This document shows positions 19,679 through 26,780 of a stretch of 64,000 nt of DNA, piece by piece. The stretch comes from Rheinheimera sp. (GTDB taxonomy: Bacteria > Pseudomonadota > Gammaproteobacteria > Enterobacterales > Alteromonadaceae), in assembly GCA_003543135.1 (NCBI GenBank), contig DPJG01000006.1, positions 1 through 64,000 on the forward strand, written 5' to 3'. Below the pieces are notes generated by a model. That model had not been told where the DNA came from and ran no database searches. It saw nothing but the letters and a program-made list of their open reading frames with translations. A program made the translations under genes and the position numbers. The stretch's first letter is position 1. Each line of letters starts with the position of its first letter.

Positions 19679-20149
19679 CTACCCGCGCCGCGTCCAGCCT
19701 CTGAGCTTTGCTGCCATCACTGGCGCCACTGCCACAACAAGCAGCACTAAAGGCCAAATGTTGCCGTCCTTAAAAGTGTAAGCCTCAAGCATCACAGACC
19801 ATGACATACCCTGCCACCGGCCGATGGAGATCTCAAAGATAAGGGTCAGGGCAAGCCAGCCCAATCCAATGCCCCAAAGACCCGGCGTCTGCCGGGTGCC
19901 AAGCCAGGGCAAAGTGAGATAGGCGGCACTGAAAATGATTGCCGACAGCAGCGCACCACTAAGCAGCATGCCCCAAGGCGTGCCAAGCCAGGGCAGCAAT
20001 ACCGCAGCCCTAAACATACCGTTAAGAATGGCGAGCACCAGAATGAATACCCACACCACCAGCGATCTGAACGCAACTGTAACTGTCACAAAACCTGTCC
20101 TTATTTTCGAATAAAAGCGGCTATGCCCAGAGATGCCTGTCCGTAACAC
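19679..20149 (-). CDS. Integral membrane protein, function unknown
   Basis: The frame encodes up to 156 residues with four hydrophobic segments (about residues 26-45, 52-75, 85-105, 128-148) separated by short charged loops. The first possible start is GTG at 20149; a later GTG at 20089 has an ACAGG ribosome-binding candidate and removes a non-hydrophobic leader. It lies 30 bp after the ECF sigma gene on the same strand, so it is probably the last gene of the hydrolase-sigma-membrane protein operon. It could modulate the membrane-bound sigma factor, but nothing in the sequence proves this. Confidence 0.6.
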   Translation of the reverse strand: MLRTGISGHSRFYSKIRTGFVTVTVAFRSLVVWVFILVLAILNGMFRAAVLLPWLGTPWGMLLSGALLSAIIFSAAYLTLPWLGTRQTPGLWGIGLGWLALTLIFEISIGRWQGMSWSVMLEAYTFKDGNIWPLVLLVVAVAPVMAAKLRGWTRRG

Positions 20150-20179
20150 TGACTGCCATCCGCTATTTTTGCCGGCAGC

Positions 20180-21313
20180 TTATCCCCAGAACCAGCGGCC
20201 ATTGTTGATCAAACCAACAATCATGCCGCCTAAGCCGGCACTAAGGCCACCCAGCATGCCAAAACAGCACCAGAATAGCTGAACGCGATATTGCCGTTTT
20301 GCCTCTGCACTGGCGGCAGTTTTTGCCAATATGCGCGGTTTAATGGTTTGCCAGACCCGATACTGCAGATAAACCAGACCCGCGATAAACAACAAAAAGG
20401 CCAGTAACGGCGCCACAGCGCCAGCCGTTAATTCGTAAGCCGCGGTCAGCAGCAGGCCACAACCGCCGACCCAAAGCAGCGCCTGATTGCGATAACGCAT
20501 TAAACGACTGCGTTCATCCTCGCTGGCCGCATTTTTGAGCGCAGCCTTCATGCCAAGCACCACCCCCAGCATGCCGCCGAGCGCGCCAAGCAAAGCACCA
20601 CTGAACAGCCAGCCAAACTTTGCCACCCCGCTACTTTGTGCAGCCATAGCACTGGCAGTTGCTGCAGCCGCCGGTGGGCTGCCAACCAACAGGGCGCTCA
20701 GCACCAGACTGCTAAAGCCAACACCAGGGGCCGTTGTTAAAATCAGCTTGCCGTATCTGGCCAGCAGCTGTTCTTTCAGCAGCTCACGCACCCGCTGCAG
20801 TTTTTTGCGTACATTGGCTTCACTGAGGCCCAGCAGACTGGCAACCTGTTGGCTATTTTGTTCTTCACGGTAAAACAACAACACAATTTCACGGCTTTCC
20901 GCCGGCAAATCATCGAGTAAATTGCGGATCAATCTGGCCTGTTCGCTGCGTAACAGTTCCTCTGCCGGGTTGCTGTCACTGGCAAAACTTTCCAGTAAGG
21001 CCTCGGCATCACTGCCACGCTCTGTCTGCCGATCCCGTTGTTCGCGTAAAAAGCTGTAAGCGCGGTAACGGGTAATTTGTCTGAGCCAGGGTAAAAAACT
21101 GGCCGGATTTTGCAAACTGCTTAACTGCTGCCAGGCAGCAATAAATACCTGCTGGCACACTTCTTCGCTGGCATCTAAATCTTTAACAATCGCCAGCGCA
21201 ATACTGCTGATGCCATTCTGGCAGCGCTGCACCAGGCGGCTGAACGCCTGCAGGTCGCCGGCCATGGCAGCCTGCACATCGGGTTGTAGTTGTTGTTCTA
21301 TCGTCACTGACAT
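20180..21313 (-). CDS. ECF-type RNA polymerase sigma factor fused to a membrane domain
   Basis: This 377-residue protein has sigma region 2 (about residues 20-90, with QQVFIAAWQQLSSLQNPASFLPWLRQI), then region 4 (about 135-190, QQVASLLGLSEANVRKKLQRVRELL). It continues for 180 residues with about five hydrophobic segments (195-215, 230-255, 280-300, 303-320, 350-372). Ordinary ECF factors end near residue 190. The extension makes the protein likely membrane-bound, perhaps carrying its own anti-sigma-like anchor. It starts 6 bp after the stop of the hydrolase gene, which indicates an operon. Confidence 0.87.
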   Translation of the reverse strand: MSVTIEQQLQPDVQAAMAGDLQAFSRLVQRCQNGISSIALAIVKDLDASEEVCQQVFIAAWQQLSSLQNPASFLPWLRQITRYRAYSFLREQRDRQTERGSDAEALLESFASDSNPAEELLRSEQARLIRNLLDDLPAESREIVLLFYREEQNSQQVASLLGLSEANVRKKLQRVRELLKEQLLARYGKLILTTAPGVGFSSLVLSALLVGSPPAAAATASAMAAQSSGVAKFGWLFSGALLGALGGMLGVVLGMKAALKNAASEDERSRLMRYRNQALLWVGGCGLLLTAAYELTAGAVAPLLAFLLFIAGLVYLQYRVWQTIKPRILAKTAASAEAKRQYRVQLFWCCFGMLGGLSAGLGGMIVGLINNGRWFWG

Positions 21314-21319
21314 GGCGGG

Positions 21320-22285
21320 TTACTCCTGTAAAGCCTGACGCAACTGGCTGATCAACCACTCAGGTTCATCCAGCATCATAAAATGGCGGCTACCAGTATT
21401 CATCAATAAAGTGGCGTTCGCAATGCCGGAAATTTGTTGTTGATACAATGCCTTAGCTTGTTCCTGATAAGGCGCCGGCAAAGCGCCGCTGGCACCCAAC
21501 AGCCAGACTTTACTCTGAATGGCGCCCACCTTTGGGCGTAAATCTGTGGTGAGCAATTCATACATAGCCTGACCCACACTTGGGCCGTCAGAAGCCGCCG
21601 CCATTGCCAGCACCAGCTGTTGATGCCCCGCTGCCCTGGCTTGAATCTCAATGCCCTGGGTTGCAGCAGCTTTGAGTTGTTCGCCGTTTAATTGCTGATA
21701 ATAATTCTTCAGCTGTATCGCCTGGCTTTGCATGTCGGCCACCTGCGTTGCCGGATCACGGCTGAAGATGGGTGCTAAATAAGGCAAGCCATCCACAGCA
21801 ACCACAGTGCCGATACGCTCAGGTGCGGCACTGGCCAGTGCAAAGGCCATAAAGGCGCCCAGACTATGACCAACCACAGCAGGTTTTTGCAGTTGTTGTT
21901 CGTCCATATAATGCAGTAAATCCTGCTGTAGCCTTGGTAACAGCTCACCTTCAATGGCTGGCGTGCCGGCAAAACCGGCCACACTGATCAGATGCAGCTG
22001 ATAATCCTGTTTTAAAGCGGCCGCAGTGTGCTGCCACACCCGGCTATCAGACATCAGGCCCGGAATCATCAGTACAGGTTTGCCTTCGCCAATCACCTCC
22101 ACCTGAAAACTGGCGGCTGTATTCAGCTCGGCGGCTTTGAGCTGAGGCAAAATGGCCCCCGCTACAATGCTCATGGTAATGGCAAAATAAGTCCAAAAAC
22201 TAACATTGGCTTTGGCTTTGGCTTTGGCTTTGACGTTTTTATCATCGGCCGGGGTGTTGCTGCTGTGCGCTTTGTGGTTTTGCAT
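21320..22285 (-). CDS. Alpha/beta hydrolase, exported
   Basis: This 321-residue alpha/beta-fold hydrolase has a long polar N-terminus containing a Lys-Ala repeat, one hydrophobic segment (about residues 33-47) and then the catalytic domain. The oxyanion region is LMIPGLMSDSRVW (near 72) and the nucleophile elbow is VVGHSLGAF (Ser about 141). An acid candidate is in VWLLGASGALP-type loops and a catalytic His is in SRHFMMLDEP (about 302). It is probably anchored to or secreted across the inner membrane. It is first in the leftward operon with the sigma-membrane fusion. The substrate is unknown. Confidence 0.82.
   Translation of the reverse strand: MQNHKAHSSNTPADDKNVKAKAKAKANVSFWTYFAITMSIVAGAILPQLKAAELNTAASFQVEVIGEGKPVLMIPGLMSDSRVWQHTAAALKQDYQLHLISVAGFAGTPAIEGELLPRLQQDLLHYMDEQQLQKPAVVGHSLGAFMAFALASAAPERIGTVVAVDGLPYLAPIFSRDPATQVADMQSQAIQLKNYYQQLNGEQLKAAATQGIEIQARAAGHQQLVLAMAAASDGPSVGQAMYELLTTDLRPKVGAIQSKVWLLGASGALPAPYQEQAKALYQQQISGIANATLLMNTGSRHFMMLDEPEWLISQLRQALQE
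22208..22231 (-). repeat. In-frame hexanucleotide repeat (four GGCTTT units)
   Basis: Four perfect copies of GGCTTT (AAAGCC on the coding strand) encode Lys-Ala repeats near residue 20 of the hydrolase. Copy change would keep the frame and vary the length of the basic segment before the membrane helix. Confidence 0.9.
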
Positions 22286-22472
22286 AACGGTATCCTTTGT
22301 TGAATATGGGTTACCTTAACAAGTCGCAGCAGCAGCGCAGGGTGTGACAAAAAATATGATTTATTTTCGAATTATTTAATTTTACCTATAAATAACAACA
22401 ACTTAAATTATAAAATAACTTCTCAAAAACCAAAATAATCAGCAGGCTCTCAGCTGCTACACCTAAAGTGGT

Positions 22473-23021
22473 TTAATCCGATGTTGGCTCTGCCGATTCT
22501 GCGTTTTTAGTTGGATAAGTCAGCAGGTAGAGTAGCACCAGGATACCTGCCACCGGCGCTAAGCTAATCAGTTGCCACCAGGGACTGAGTCCGGCATCGC
22601 GCAGGCGGCGGGTGCTGGCAGCCAGCCAGGGGAGCAATACCACCAATGAAGCAATCTGCAGTGGCAATGGGCCGAGGGCTTCACTGAGTAACTGGGCAAA
22701 GGCCAACACCATAGCCACAGCAAGCGCAAACCACCAAAAATCGGCTCTGGGCGTGGTGCCGGTAAATTCCAGCCCAGCCAAAACCCCCTCCCGCATGGCC
22801 TTTAACGCAAGCTCGGTGGGGGTTGGCTCGCTTATCAGCAAACTTGCGGCCGGCACCTCAAGCACAGCGGCAAGTGCCCGCAGCGACTCATTCGATATCT
22901 TCGCGCCGGATTCAAGCCGCTGAATAGTGCGCAGGTTCAAACCACTGAGCGTCGCCAATTGCTCTTGCGACCATTGACGGGCCAGCCGTAACTCCCGAAC
23001 CCGGTTGCTATTTACATACAT
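22473..23021 (-). CDS. XRE helix-turn-helix regulator fused to a DUF805 membrane domain
   Basis: This 182-residue protein has a Cro/C1-type helix-turn-helix (residues 5-60, RVRELRLARQWSQEQLATLSGL). After a linker comes a DUF805-like membrane part with three hydrophobic helices (about 95-115, 120-137, 150-170) and the DUF805 signatures TTPRADFWWF and RRLRDAGLSPWW. A DNA-binding domain tethered to an inner-membrane domain suggests a membrane-bound regulator. It stands alone, upstream of the hydrolase operon on the same strand, which it may control. Confidence 0.85.
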   Translation of the reverse strand: MYVNSNRVRELRLARQWSQEQLATLSGLNLRTIQRLESGAKISNESLRALAAVLEVPAASLLISEPTPTELALKAMREGVLAGLEFTGTTPRADFWWFALAVAMVLAFAQLLSEALGPLPLQIASLVVLLPWLAASTRRLRDAGLSPWWQLISLAPVAGILVLLYLLTYPTKNAESAEPTSD

Positions 23022-23287
23022 GATTTCTGCTCCTGCAAAAGGCTTCTGCTGCCCGCTATTATCCGGCCAAATCGTACTGCGCCGTGACGAAAAAGGGACG
23101 ACAAAACCCCGACACGGACCCGACTTGAGCCCGACTTACCGGTTTTGCCCCTGTGAGGCGAAGGGGAAATGGGCTGTTTAACATTCTGCCCTTAACACTG
23201 TGCCCATGCACCCGAACTCATAAGCATGACCTGAGCCAAAAGCCCCGGATAACACGGCTTATGATGGCGGAGTGAATCGACCAGAGT

Positions 23288-23779
23288 TTAATAGCCATCG
23301 GCGACCAACTTCAAAGCCATACCACCCACTGCGCTGTCTTCACTCAGGCTGATATCAACTATTGCACCACGCTCTTGCGAACCATAATGAATGGAAAAGG
23401 AAGCACTATTTATCGTCAATTGATCATCAAGATTGCTGGCTGGCGACAAGCATAAAATTGCCTTTTTTACCGCAACGGCTGCGAACTCAGCTGAGGCATG
23501 CTCCATCAGATAGCTGCATACATTTTTAGCCGCAGGATAATCTCCATGCTCACAACGCTTCGCAAGCAATACCGCCCCCGGCGTGTCTTTAAAGTTGGCC
23601 CCCCAGGACGTTCGAAAGACCAACTGCCTGGTTTCGTCTGGTTTGACTGAACCGACAAATGCCTGAAGCACATCACAAAACTCTGTGGATTGCTCTGCAG
23701 AAGCGACCGGATAAATACAGCAGGCCGTCAAAAAACATATCGAAGTTACAGAAACTTTTATTGCCCAGCTCACTATCAT
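23288..23779 (-). CDS. Secreted protein of unknown function at the distal end of the integron
   Basis: This 163-residue protein has an N-terminal signal peptide (about residues 1-28, ending PVASA-E) and four or five cysteines in the mature part that could form disulphides (C35, C76, C88, C109 approximately). No family is recognised. It follows the eroded attC9 and begins after a tandem repeat with ribosome-binding-like units, so it may be the last gene cassette. No convincing attC follows it. The start ATG at 23779 is set by GAGGTGA upstream. Confidence 0.65.
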   Translation of the reverse strand: MIVSWAIKVSVTSICFLTACCIYPVASAEQSTEFCDVLQAFVGSVKPDETRQLVFRTSWGANFKDTPGAVLLAKRCEHGDYPAAKNVCSYLMEHASAEFAAVAVKKAILCLSPASNLDDQLTINSASFSIHYGSQERGAIVDISLSEDSAVGGMALKLVADGY

Positions 23780-23789
23780 CTTGCTGTCA

Positions 23790-23826
23790 CCTCAGTATCA
23801 CCCACCTCAGTATCACCTCAGTATCA
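23790..23826 (-). repeat. Three copies of an 11-bp repeat carrying Shine-Dalgarno-like cores
   Basis: CCTCAGTATCA occurs at 23790-23800, 23805-23815 and 23816-23826. Read on the minus strand each unit ends in TACTGAGG and is followed by TG, giving three successive GAGGTG-type ribosome-binding motifs ahead of the 163-residue secreted protein. The last unit overlaps the R' end of the eroded attC9. Confidence 0.85.
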
Positions 23827-23926
23827 ACTCAAGGGCGGGCAACTTGTTACAAGCGCAGCGGCCAAAGACCGGAAGAAGCTGGAGCCGGCTCAGACCAGAT
23901 AGCGGCCTATTGTGATTGCGTTTACC
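23822..23926 (-). repeat. attC9, eroded recombination site
   Basis: This stretch of 105 bp between the 137-aa and 163-aa genes keeps the GCAACTTGTTAC core and the CG-rich arms of its sisters. Its outer boxes (GTTGATA and GGTAAAC) no longer match the consensus GTTRRRY/RYYYAAC. It is probably inactive. Confidence 0.5.
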
Positions 23927-24335
23927 AGGTCTTTGCCGGTTGATGACTACGAACGATGACGTAATAACAAATAGCCAATAACAAAAAGCGCAGGAGCATT
24001 GAAACTATCTCGTTTAATTCTGCTGACGCTTGTAAAAGATAATAACCCTGCAATAAAACAAGCGGAGCAAGCAGGAACAGATAAAACTTATTGTCCGCGC
24101 TTTTGAAAACAAACTTAGCAGCATAAGCGAACAGCAAAAACGCCAATGCCAACGGCAGCGCGATAATAAAAAAGTCGACCACAATAAAGGCCATAAAAGC
24201 GGAAATGGGCATAAGCATGTTAAGAAGATCTGCAGACACTGATATTGCTGCGCCATAACCAACAATCACAATAGAAGCAAACGCCAGTGCAATACCTAAA
24301 ATTAGTGCCATTAAATAACTTTTAAACTTAACCAT
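23922..24335 (-). CDS. Cassette 9: four-helix membrane protein
   Basis: This 137-residue protein has four hydrophobic helices (about residues 7-30, 43-70, 84-100, 107-127) and a short charged C-terminus. There is no recognisable family. AAGGA lies 9 bp before the ATG. A GTTATAC box (24353-24359) marks the cassette start, but no complete attC separates it from cassette 8, so the two genes may now move as one unit. Confidence 0.7.
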   Translation of the reverse strand: MVKFKSYLMALILGIALAFASIVIVGYGAAISVSADLLNMLMPISAFMAFIVVDFFIIALPLALAFLLFAYAAKFVFKSADNKFYLFLLAPLVLLQGYYLLQASAELNEIVSMLLRFLLLAICYYVIVRSHQPAKTW

Positions 24336-24352
24336 CTACTTATTCCTTGTAT

Positions 24353-24359
24353 GTATAAC
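24353..24359 (-). repeat. Remnant attC8 (R' box only)
   Basis: GTTATAC on the minus strand fits the GTTRRRY box. The 61 bp between the cassette 8 stop and the cassette 9 start are too short and lack an R'' partner (ACCTAAC was expected). The site appears deleted. Confidence 0.45.
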
Positions 24360-24396
24360 ACTATGCTCAGCGGCAGTTTGTAATGTGCTTTTCTCT

Positions 24397-24720
24397 TTAT
24401 GAAACTGCACTATTGTATTTAAACCAGATTTTTAAAGTAGCGTTTATTGCGTATAAAGAAACCTTGTCTGACAACACAGCTGAAGGTTCTGGTACTTGAT
24501 TGTTTCCCTTAAAAAACGCAACCGGATTATTTTTTATCACGGCTTCCCAACTATGGTTTTTTCCAGCCACAGATGCCAGATATCGTTTTCGCGCCAAATG
24601 CTCAAACACATCACTTAAGGTGCTATTGATTGAAACTTTAAAGCTATATGCATGAGGAGCAGCACAATCATCTCCCATACAAACGCTATCCCTTTCTACT
24701 TCTACCAAAAATTCAGTCAT
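24397..24720 (-). CDS. Cassette 8: protein of unknown function
   Basis: This 107-residue soluble protein has no recognised family. It has a central MGDDCAAPHAY segment with two cysteines nearby (about residues 14-19) and alternating hydrophobic/polar strands. The start at 24720 (MTEFLVEV) lies 10 bp inside the cassette. The AGG of the crossover box GTTAGGT itself serves as the ribosome-binding site. An upstream extension to 24759 would lie in the preceding attC and is not used here. Confidence 0.7.
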   Translation of the reverse strand: MTEFLVEVERDSVCMGDDCAAPHAYSFKVSINSTLSDVFEHLARKRYLASVAGKNHSWEAVIKNNPVAFFKGNNQVPEPSAVLSDKVSLYAINATLKIWFKYNSAVS

Positions 24721-24729
24721 AGTCGATTC

Positions 24730-24789
24730 ACCTAACGCTTGAATTAAGCCGAGCCGCAAATCGGCTTCGGCCTGAATGAATTGTCAGGC
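24730..24789 (-). repeat. attC7, 60-bp class-1-like site
   Basis: This is a short attC with outer boxes GCCTGAC and GTTAGGT and an imperfect inner stem (AGCCGA/CGGCT arms). Its left arm AATTCATTC and right arm TTCAAGCGTTAG resemble the 60-bp aadA-type attC sites of class 1 integrons as I remember them. The R'' box differs from the GTCTAAC expected from the cassette start by two bases. Confidence 0.8.
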
Positions 24790-25089
24790 ACCATCGACCG
24801 GCTGCCAAAACGAAATGTCCGGCGGCCCGGCGAGAAACTTGCCAGCGGCCTGTATAAAGGACTGGATGTGTGGCTGTTGCATGTGCGGACCAAGAAAGAC
24901 CTCTTGGCTTGGCCAGGTTTCAATCAAAGTAAATGCTGTCGGGTCCGATGAGTCCTGCAGCATGGTGATACCTCCACAATCCGGCTCCGAGGCCCGGACT
25001 GTTGCAACCAAAGCAGCGATCTCTCGCCGTACAGTGTCAACCTGGGCTGGCAATGCACGGTACCTGACGATAACGATTGAGTTATTCAT
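24784..25089 (-). CDS. Cassette 7: ABM-domain putative monooxygenase
   Basis: This 101-residue ferredoxin-like alpha/beta protein belongs to the antibiotic-biosynthesis-monooxygenase family (YgiN-like). It has the N-terminal strand IVIVRYRALPAQ, the central GGITMLQDSSDPTAFTLIETWPS and the His-containing GPHMQQPHIQSFIQAA helix. Family members oxidise quinols or aromatic rings without cofactors, usually as dimers; the substrate here is unknown. GGAGAG precedes the ATG. The stop codon TGA lies inside the R'' box of attC7. Confidence 0.85.
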   Translation of the reverse strand: MNNSIVIVRYRALPAQVDTVRREIAALVATVRASEPDCGGITMLQDSSDPTAFTLIETWPSQEVFLGPHMQQPHIQSFIQAAGKFLAGPPDISFWQPVDGA

Positions 25090-25114
25090 GGGCTCTCCGG
25101 ACGTCTATTGTGGC

Positions 25115-25192
25115 GTCTAATGCCCGCCACACACCCGAGTAACTTGTTGCGGGTTCAGCGTCAAAGGCGCGTTGTGCTGGCGTTTGTTATAT
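25115..25192 (-). repeat. attC6, 78 bp
   Basis: R'' ATATAAC is at 25186-25192 and R' ATTAGAC at 25115-25121, with a GCAACAAGTTACTCGG-type central core. The R' box has A instead of the G that normally precedes the cleavage point, so recombination here may be reduced. Confidence 0.82.
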
Positions 25193-25501
25193 GCCGGTTT
25201 CAATTTTTAAGTACCGATTTTTCCCTAACGAAATGTAATAGAGCGGCAGAAATATAGATTTAAAAAAGTTAGATCCAAAAGAATTTTTCAGCACAATTTT
25301 TCCAGAACGAATATCACAAACATTAAATTCTGGGCTTGAACACCAATCAATAACAGCCTTCAGCGTTTTGCTACCTTCAGGCAAGGTTATTTTTTGTGTT
25401 GTGCCACGTTTTATAACAGCTATTTCTTTACCGTCCACCAATAAATGATAGTCGCGAGCCATATCTGCAAATTGTTTTGGTCTTGTGACTTCGATTTCCA
25501 T
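25187..25501 (-). CDS. Cassette 6: protein of unknown function
   Basis: This 104-residue protein has a beta-rich N-terminal half (HLLVDGKEIAVIKRGTTQ) resembling small PEGA-like beta-sandwich proteins. A WCSSPEFNVCD segment carries two cysteines (about 53 and 62), and the C-terminus is more hydrophobic and aromatic (SIFLPLYYISLG), perhaps membrane associated. The function is unknown. AAGG precedes the ATG. The TAA stop is supplied by the R'' box of attC6. Confidence 0.75.
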   Translation of the reverse strand: MEIEVTRPKQFADMARDYHLLVDGKEIAVIKRGTTQKITLPEGSKTLKAVIDWCSSPEFNVCDIRSGKIVLKNSFGSNFFKSIFLPLYYISLGKNRYLKIETGI

Positions 25502-25516
25502 TACAACCTTGTAGGC

Positions 25517-25609
25517 ATATAACTACCAAATTTAGCGCGGGAAAACGCGCATGCGTTTTCCCGTCGCAGCCCATGCGCAGCGTGGGCGATTAACATTTGC
25601 TTGTTAGGC
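25517..25609 (-). repeat. attC5, 93 bp with an internal hairpin
   Basis: R'' GCCTAAC is at 25603-25609 and R' GTTATAT at 25517-25523. Off-centre lies a perfect 11-bp inverted repeat (CGGGAAAACGC/GCGTTTTCCCG, 25538-25563) not seen in the other attC sites. Confidence 0.82.
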
Positions 25610-26047
25610 ATTAGTTGATGCACTGCCGCCCCTCGCTGACCTTAACAATTTTCGTTGCTTGAGACTTATTCCGGCCTTGATACCTGCGAATAGAACTCCA
25701 AGCAAAGAAATGTATTCGGATACCAGAAATGGAAGCGGTTGAATAGGCTCCGGTTCAGCTCCTAAATACGATACAAAAAACGCCAATAGTGCAGATGCGA
25801 CTTCATCGCTAAGCAAAAAAGCAAGAAGCGTATGAGCGACAGGATACTGATCTGTTCTGTACGTGATGTGAGCAAAGATAGCCATGTACACGAGCAGCAT
25901 GATGCAATGATTCAGAAAGTAATTGAACAACACCACATCGGGAGAAAATGATGATGGATGCAATTCAAAGATGCCAGAAGCGATACCGGCCATCAGTAAC
26001 AAAAGAGCGTGGATAACAATAATCTTCCAGTTCAAAAATGGCTCCAT
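25604..26047 (-). CDS. Cassette 5: small integral membrane protein
   Basis: This 147-residue protein has four hydrophobic helices (about residues 8-28, 38-60, 72-92, 105-125) and a basic tail. No family is recognised. The start at 26047 (MEPFLNW) lies only ten bases after the crossover point; upstream codons would belong to attC4. The GTTAGG of the crossover box acts as ribosome-binding sequence. The TAA stop lies in the R'' box of attC5. Confidence 0.75.
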   Translation of the reverse strand: MEPFLNWKIIVIHALLLLMAGIASGIFELHPSSFSPDVVLFNYFLNHCIMLLVYMAIFAHITYRTDQYPVAHTLLAFLLSDEVASALLAFFVSYLGAEPEPIQPLPFLVSEYISLLGVLFAGIKAGISLKQRKLLRSARGGSASTNA

Positions 26048-26050
26048 ACT

Positions 26051-26128
26051 GCCTAACGCCCCGCGCATGCGCGCGAACTTGTGAGCGTCGCTGGGGCCAC
26101 AGGCCCCGAATGACGCGGATTGTTATGT
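26051..26128 (-). repeat. attC4, 78 bp
   Basis: R'' ACATAAC is at 26122-26128 and R' GTTAGGC at 26051-26057. It is a close relative of attC1, with the same GCGCGCATGCGCGGG arm and CACAAGTTCG core. Confidence 0.88.
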
Positions 26129-26680
26129 TGTACTGAACTCTGAACGGAGCAAGCCGAAGCATTTGAGATCATGAAACCTATTCTTCCAATATCCACATTC
26201 ACGCCGAAGCCCCTCCTCTTTAAACCCAAGCCGACGGAGCAATGATTCAGATGCGCTATTGCCGGGAATTGTATCTGCCTGAACACGGTGCAATTCACCA
26301 CAAGGCAAATAACCCGAAAACCCAGCAGCAATAATAGCGCGCACAGCTTCTGAGGAATAACCTTGTCGCCAAAACTCAGGATGCAGGTCATAACCGATAA
26401 CGGCATTACGCATTATACTGTTCCACGAGTTAAACCCGCAGGTGCCTATCAATCGACCAGATGACTTTAACCGGATCGCCCATCTGATGCCCTGTTGTTC
26501 TTCATATCTTGACTTAAAAAGACTAATCAAATTGGCAGCTTGACTATGTTCCCGAAACACATCTAAATCGTAGTATTCGACCACAGATGGATTGGAAAAC
26601 AAATTGAACAGACCAGCTTCATCATCAACACGAAGTTCTGTAAGTAATAGACGCTCAGTTTCTAGTGATGGAAATACCAT
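26123..26680 (-). CDS. Cassette 4: GNAT-family N-acetyltransferase (RimJ/RimL-like)
   Basis: This 185-residue acetyltransferase begins with the family-typical LETERLLLTELRVDD. The acetyl-CoA pyrophosphate loop is in PEFWRQGYSSEAVRAI (about residues 98-114), and NSASESLLRRLGFKEEGLRR (about 145-164) is the C-terminal signature. It probably acetylates an amine on a small molecule or protein N-terminus; such enzymes are common integron cargo, some giving resistance, but the substrate is unknown here. AAGGA precedes the start. The stop is shared with attC4. Confidence 0.88.
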   Translation of the reverse strand: MVFPSLETERLLLTELRVDDEAGLFNLFSNPSVVEYYDLDVFREHSQAANLISLFKSRYEEQQGIRWAIRLKSSGRLIGTCGFNSWNSIMRNAVIGYDLHPEFWRQGYSSEAVRAIIAAGFSGYLPCGELHRVQADTIPGNSASESLLRRLGFKEEGLRRECGYWKNRFHDLKCFGLLRSEFSTT

Positions 26681-26696
26681 CTAAATTCCTTTTTCA

Positions 26697-26777
26697 ACAT
26701 AACTATCGCCTAAACGGCGAGCAACTTGTTGCGAGTCCTGCGGACGAAGGCCGCCATGTTTAAGGCGCTTGTTATAA
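26697..26777 (-). repeat. attC3, 81 bp
   Basis: R'' TTATAAC is at 26771-26777 and R' GTTATGT at 26697-26703, with the CGCAACAAGTTGCTCG core shared with attC2 and attC6. Confidence 0.87.
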
Positions 26778-26780
26778 GCA

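Noticed and set aside
23150-23287. Possible tenth attC with a GTTAAAC box (23176-23182, minus strand)
   Set aside because: The box fits GTTRRRY, but no mirrored R'' box or paired arms follow the 163-residue gene.
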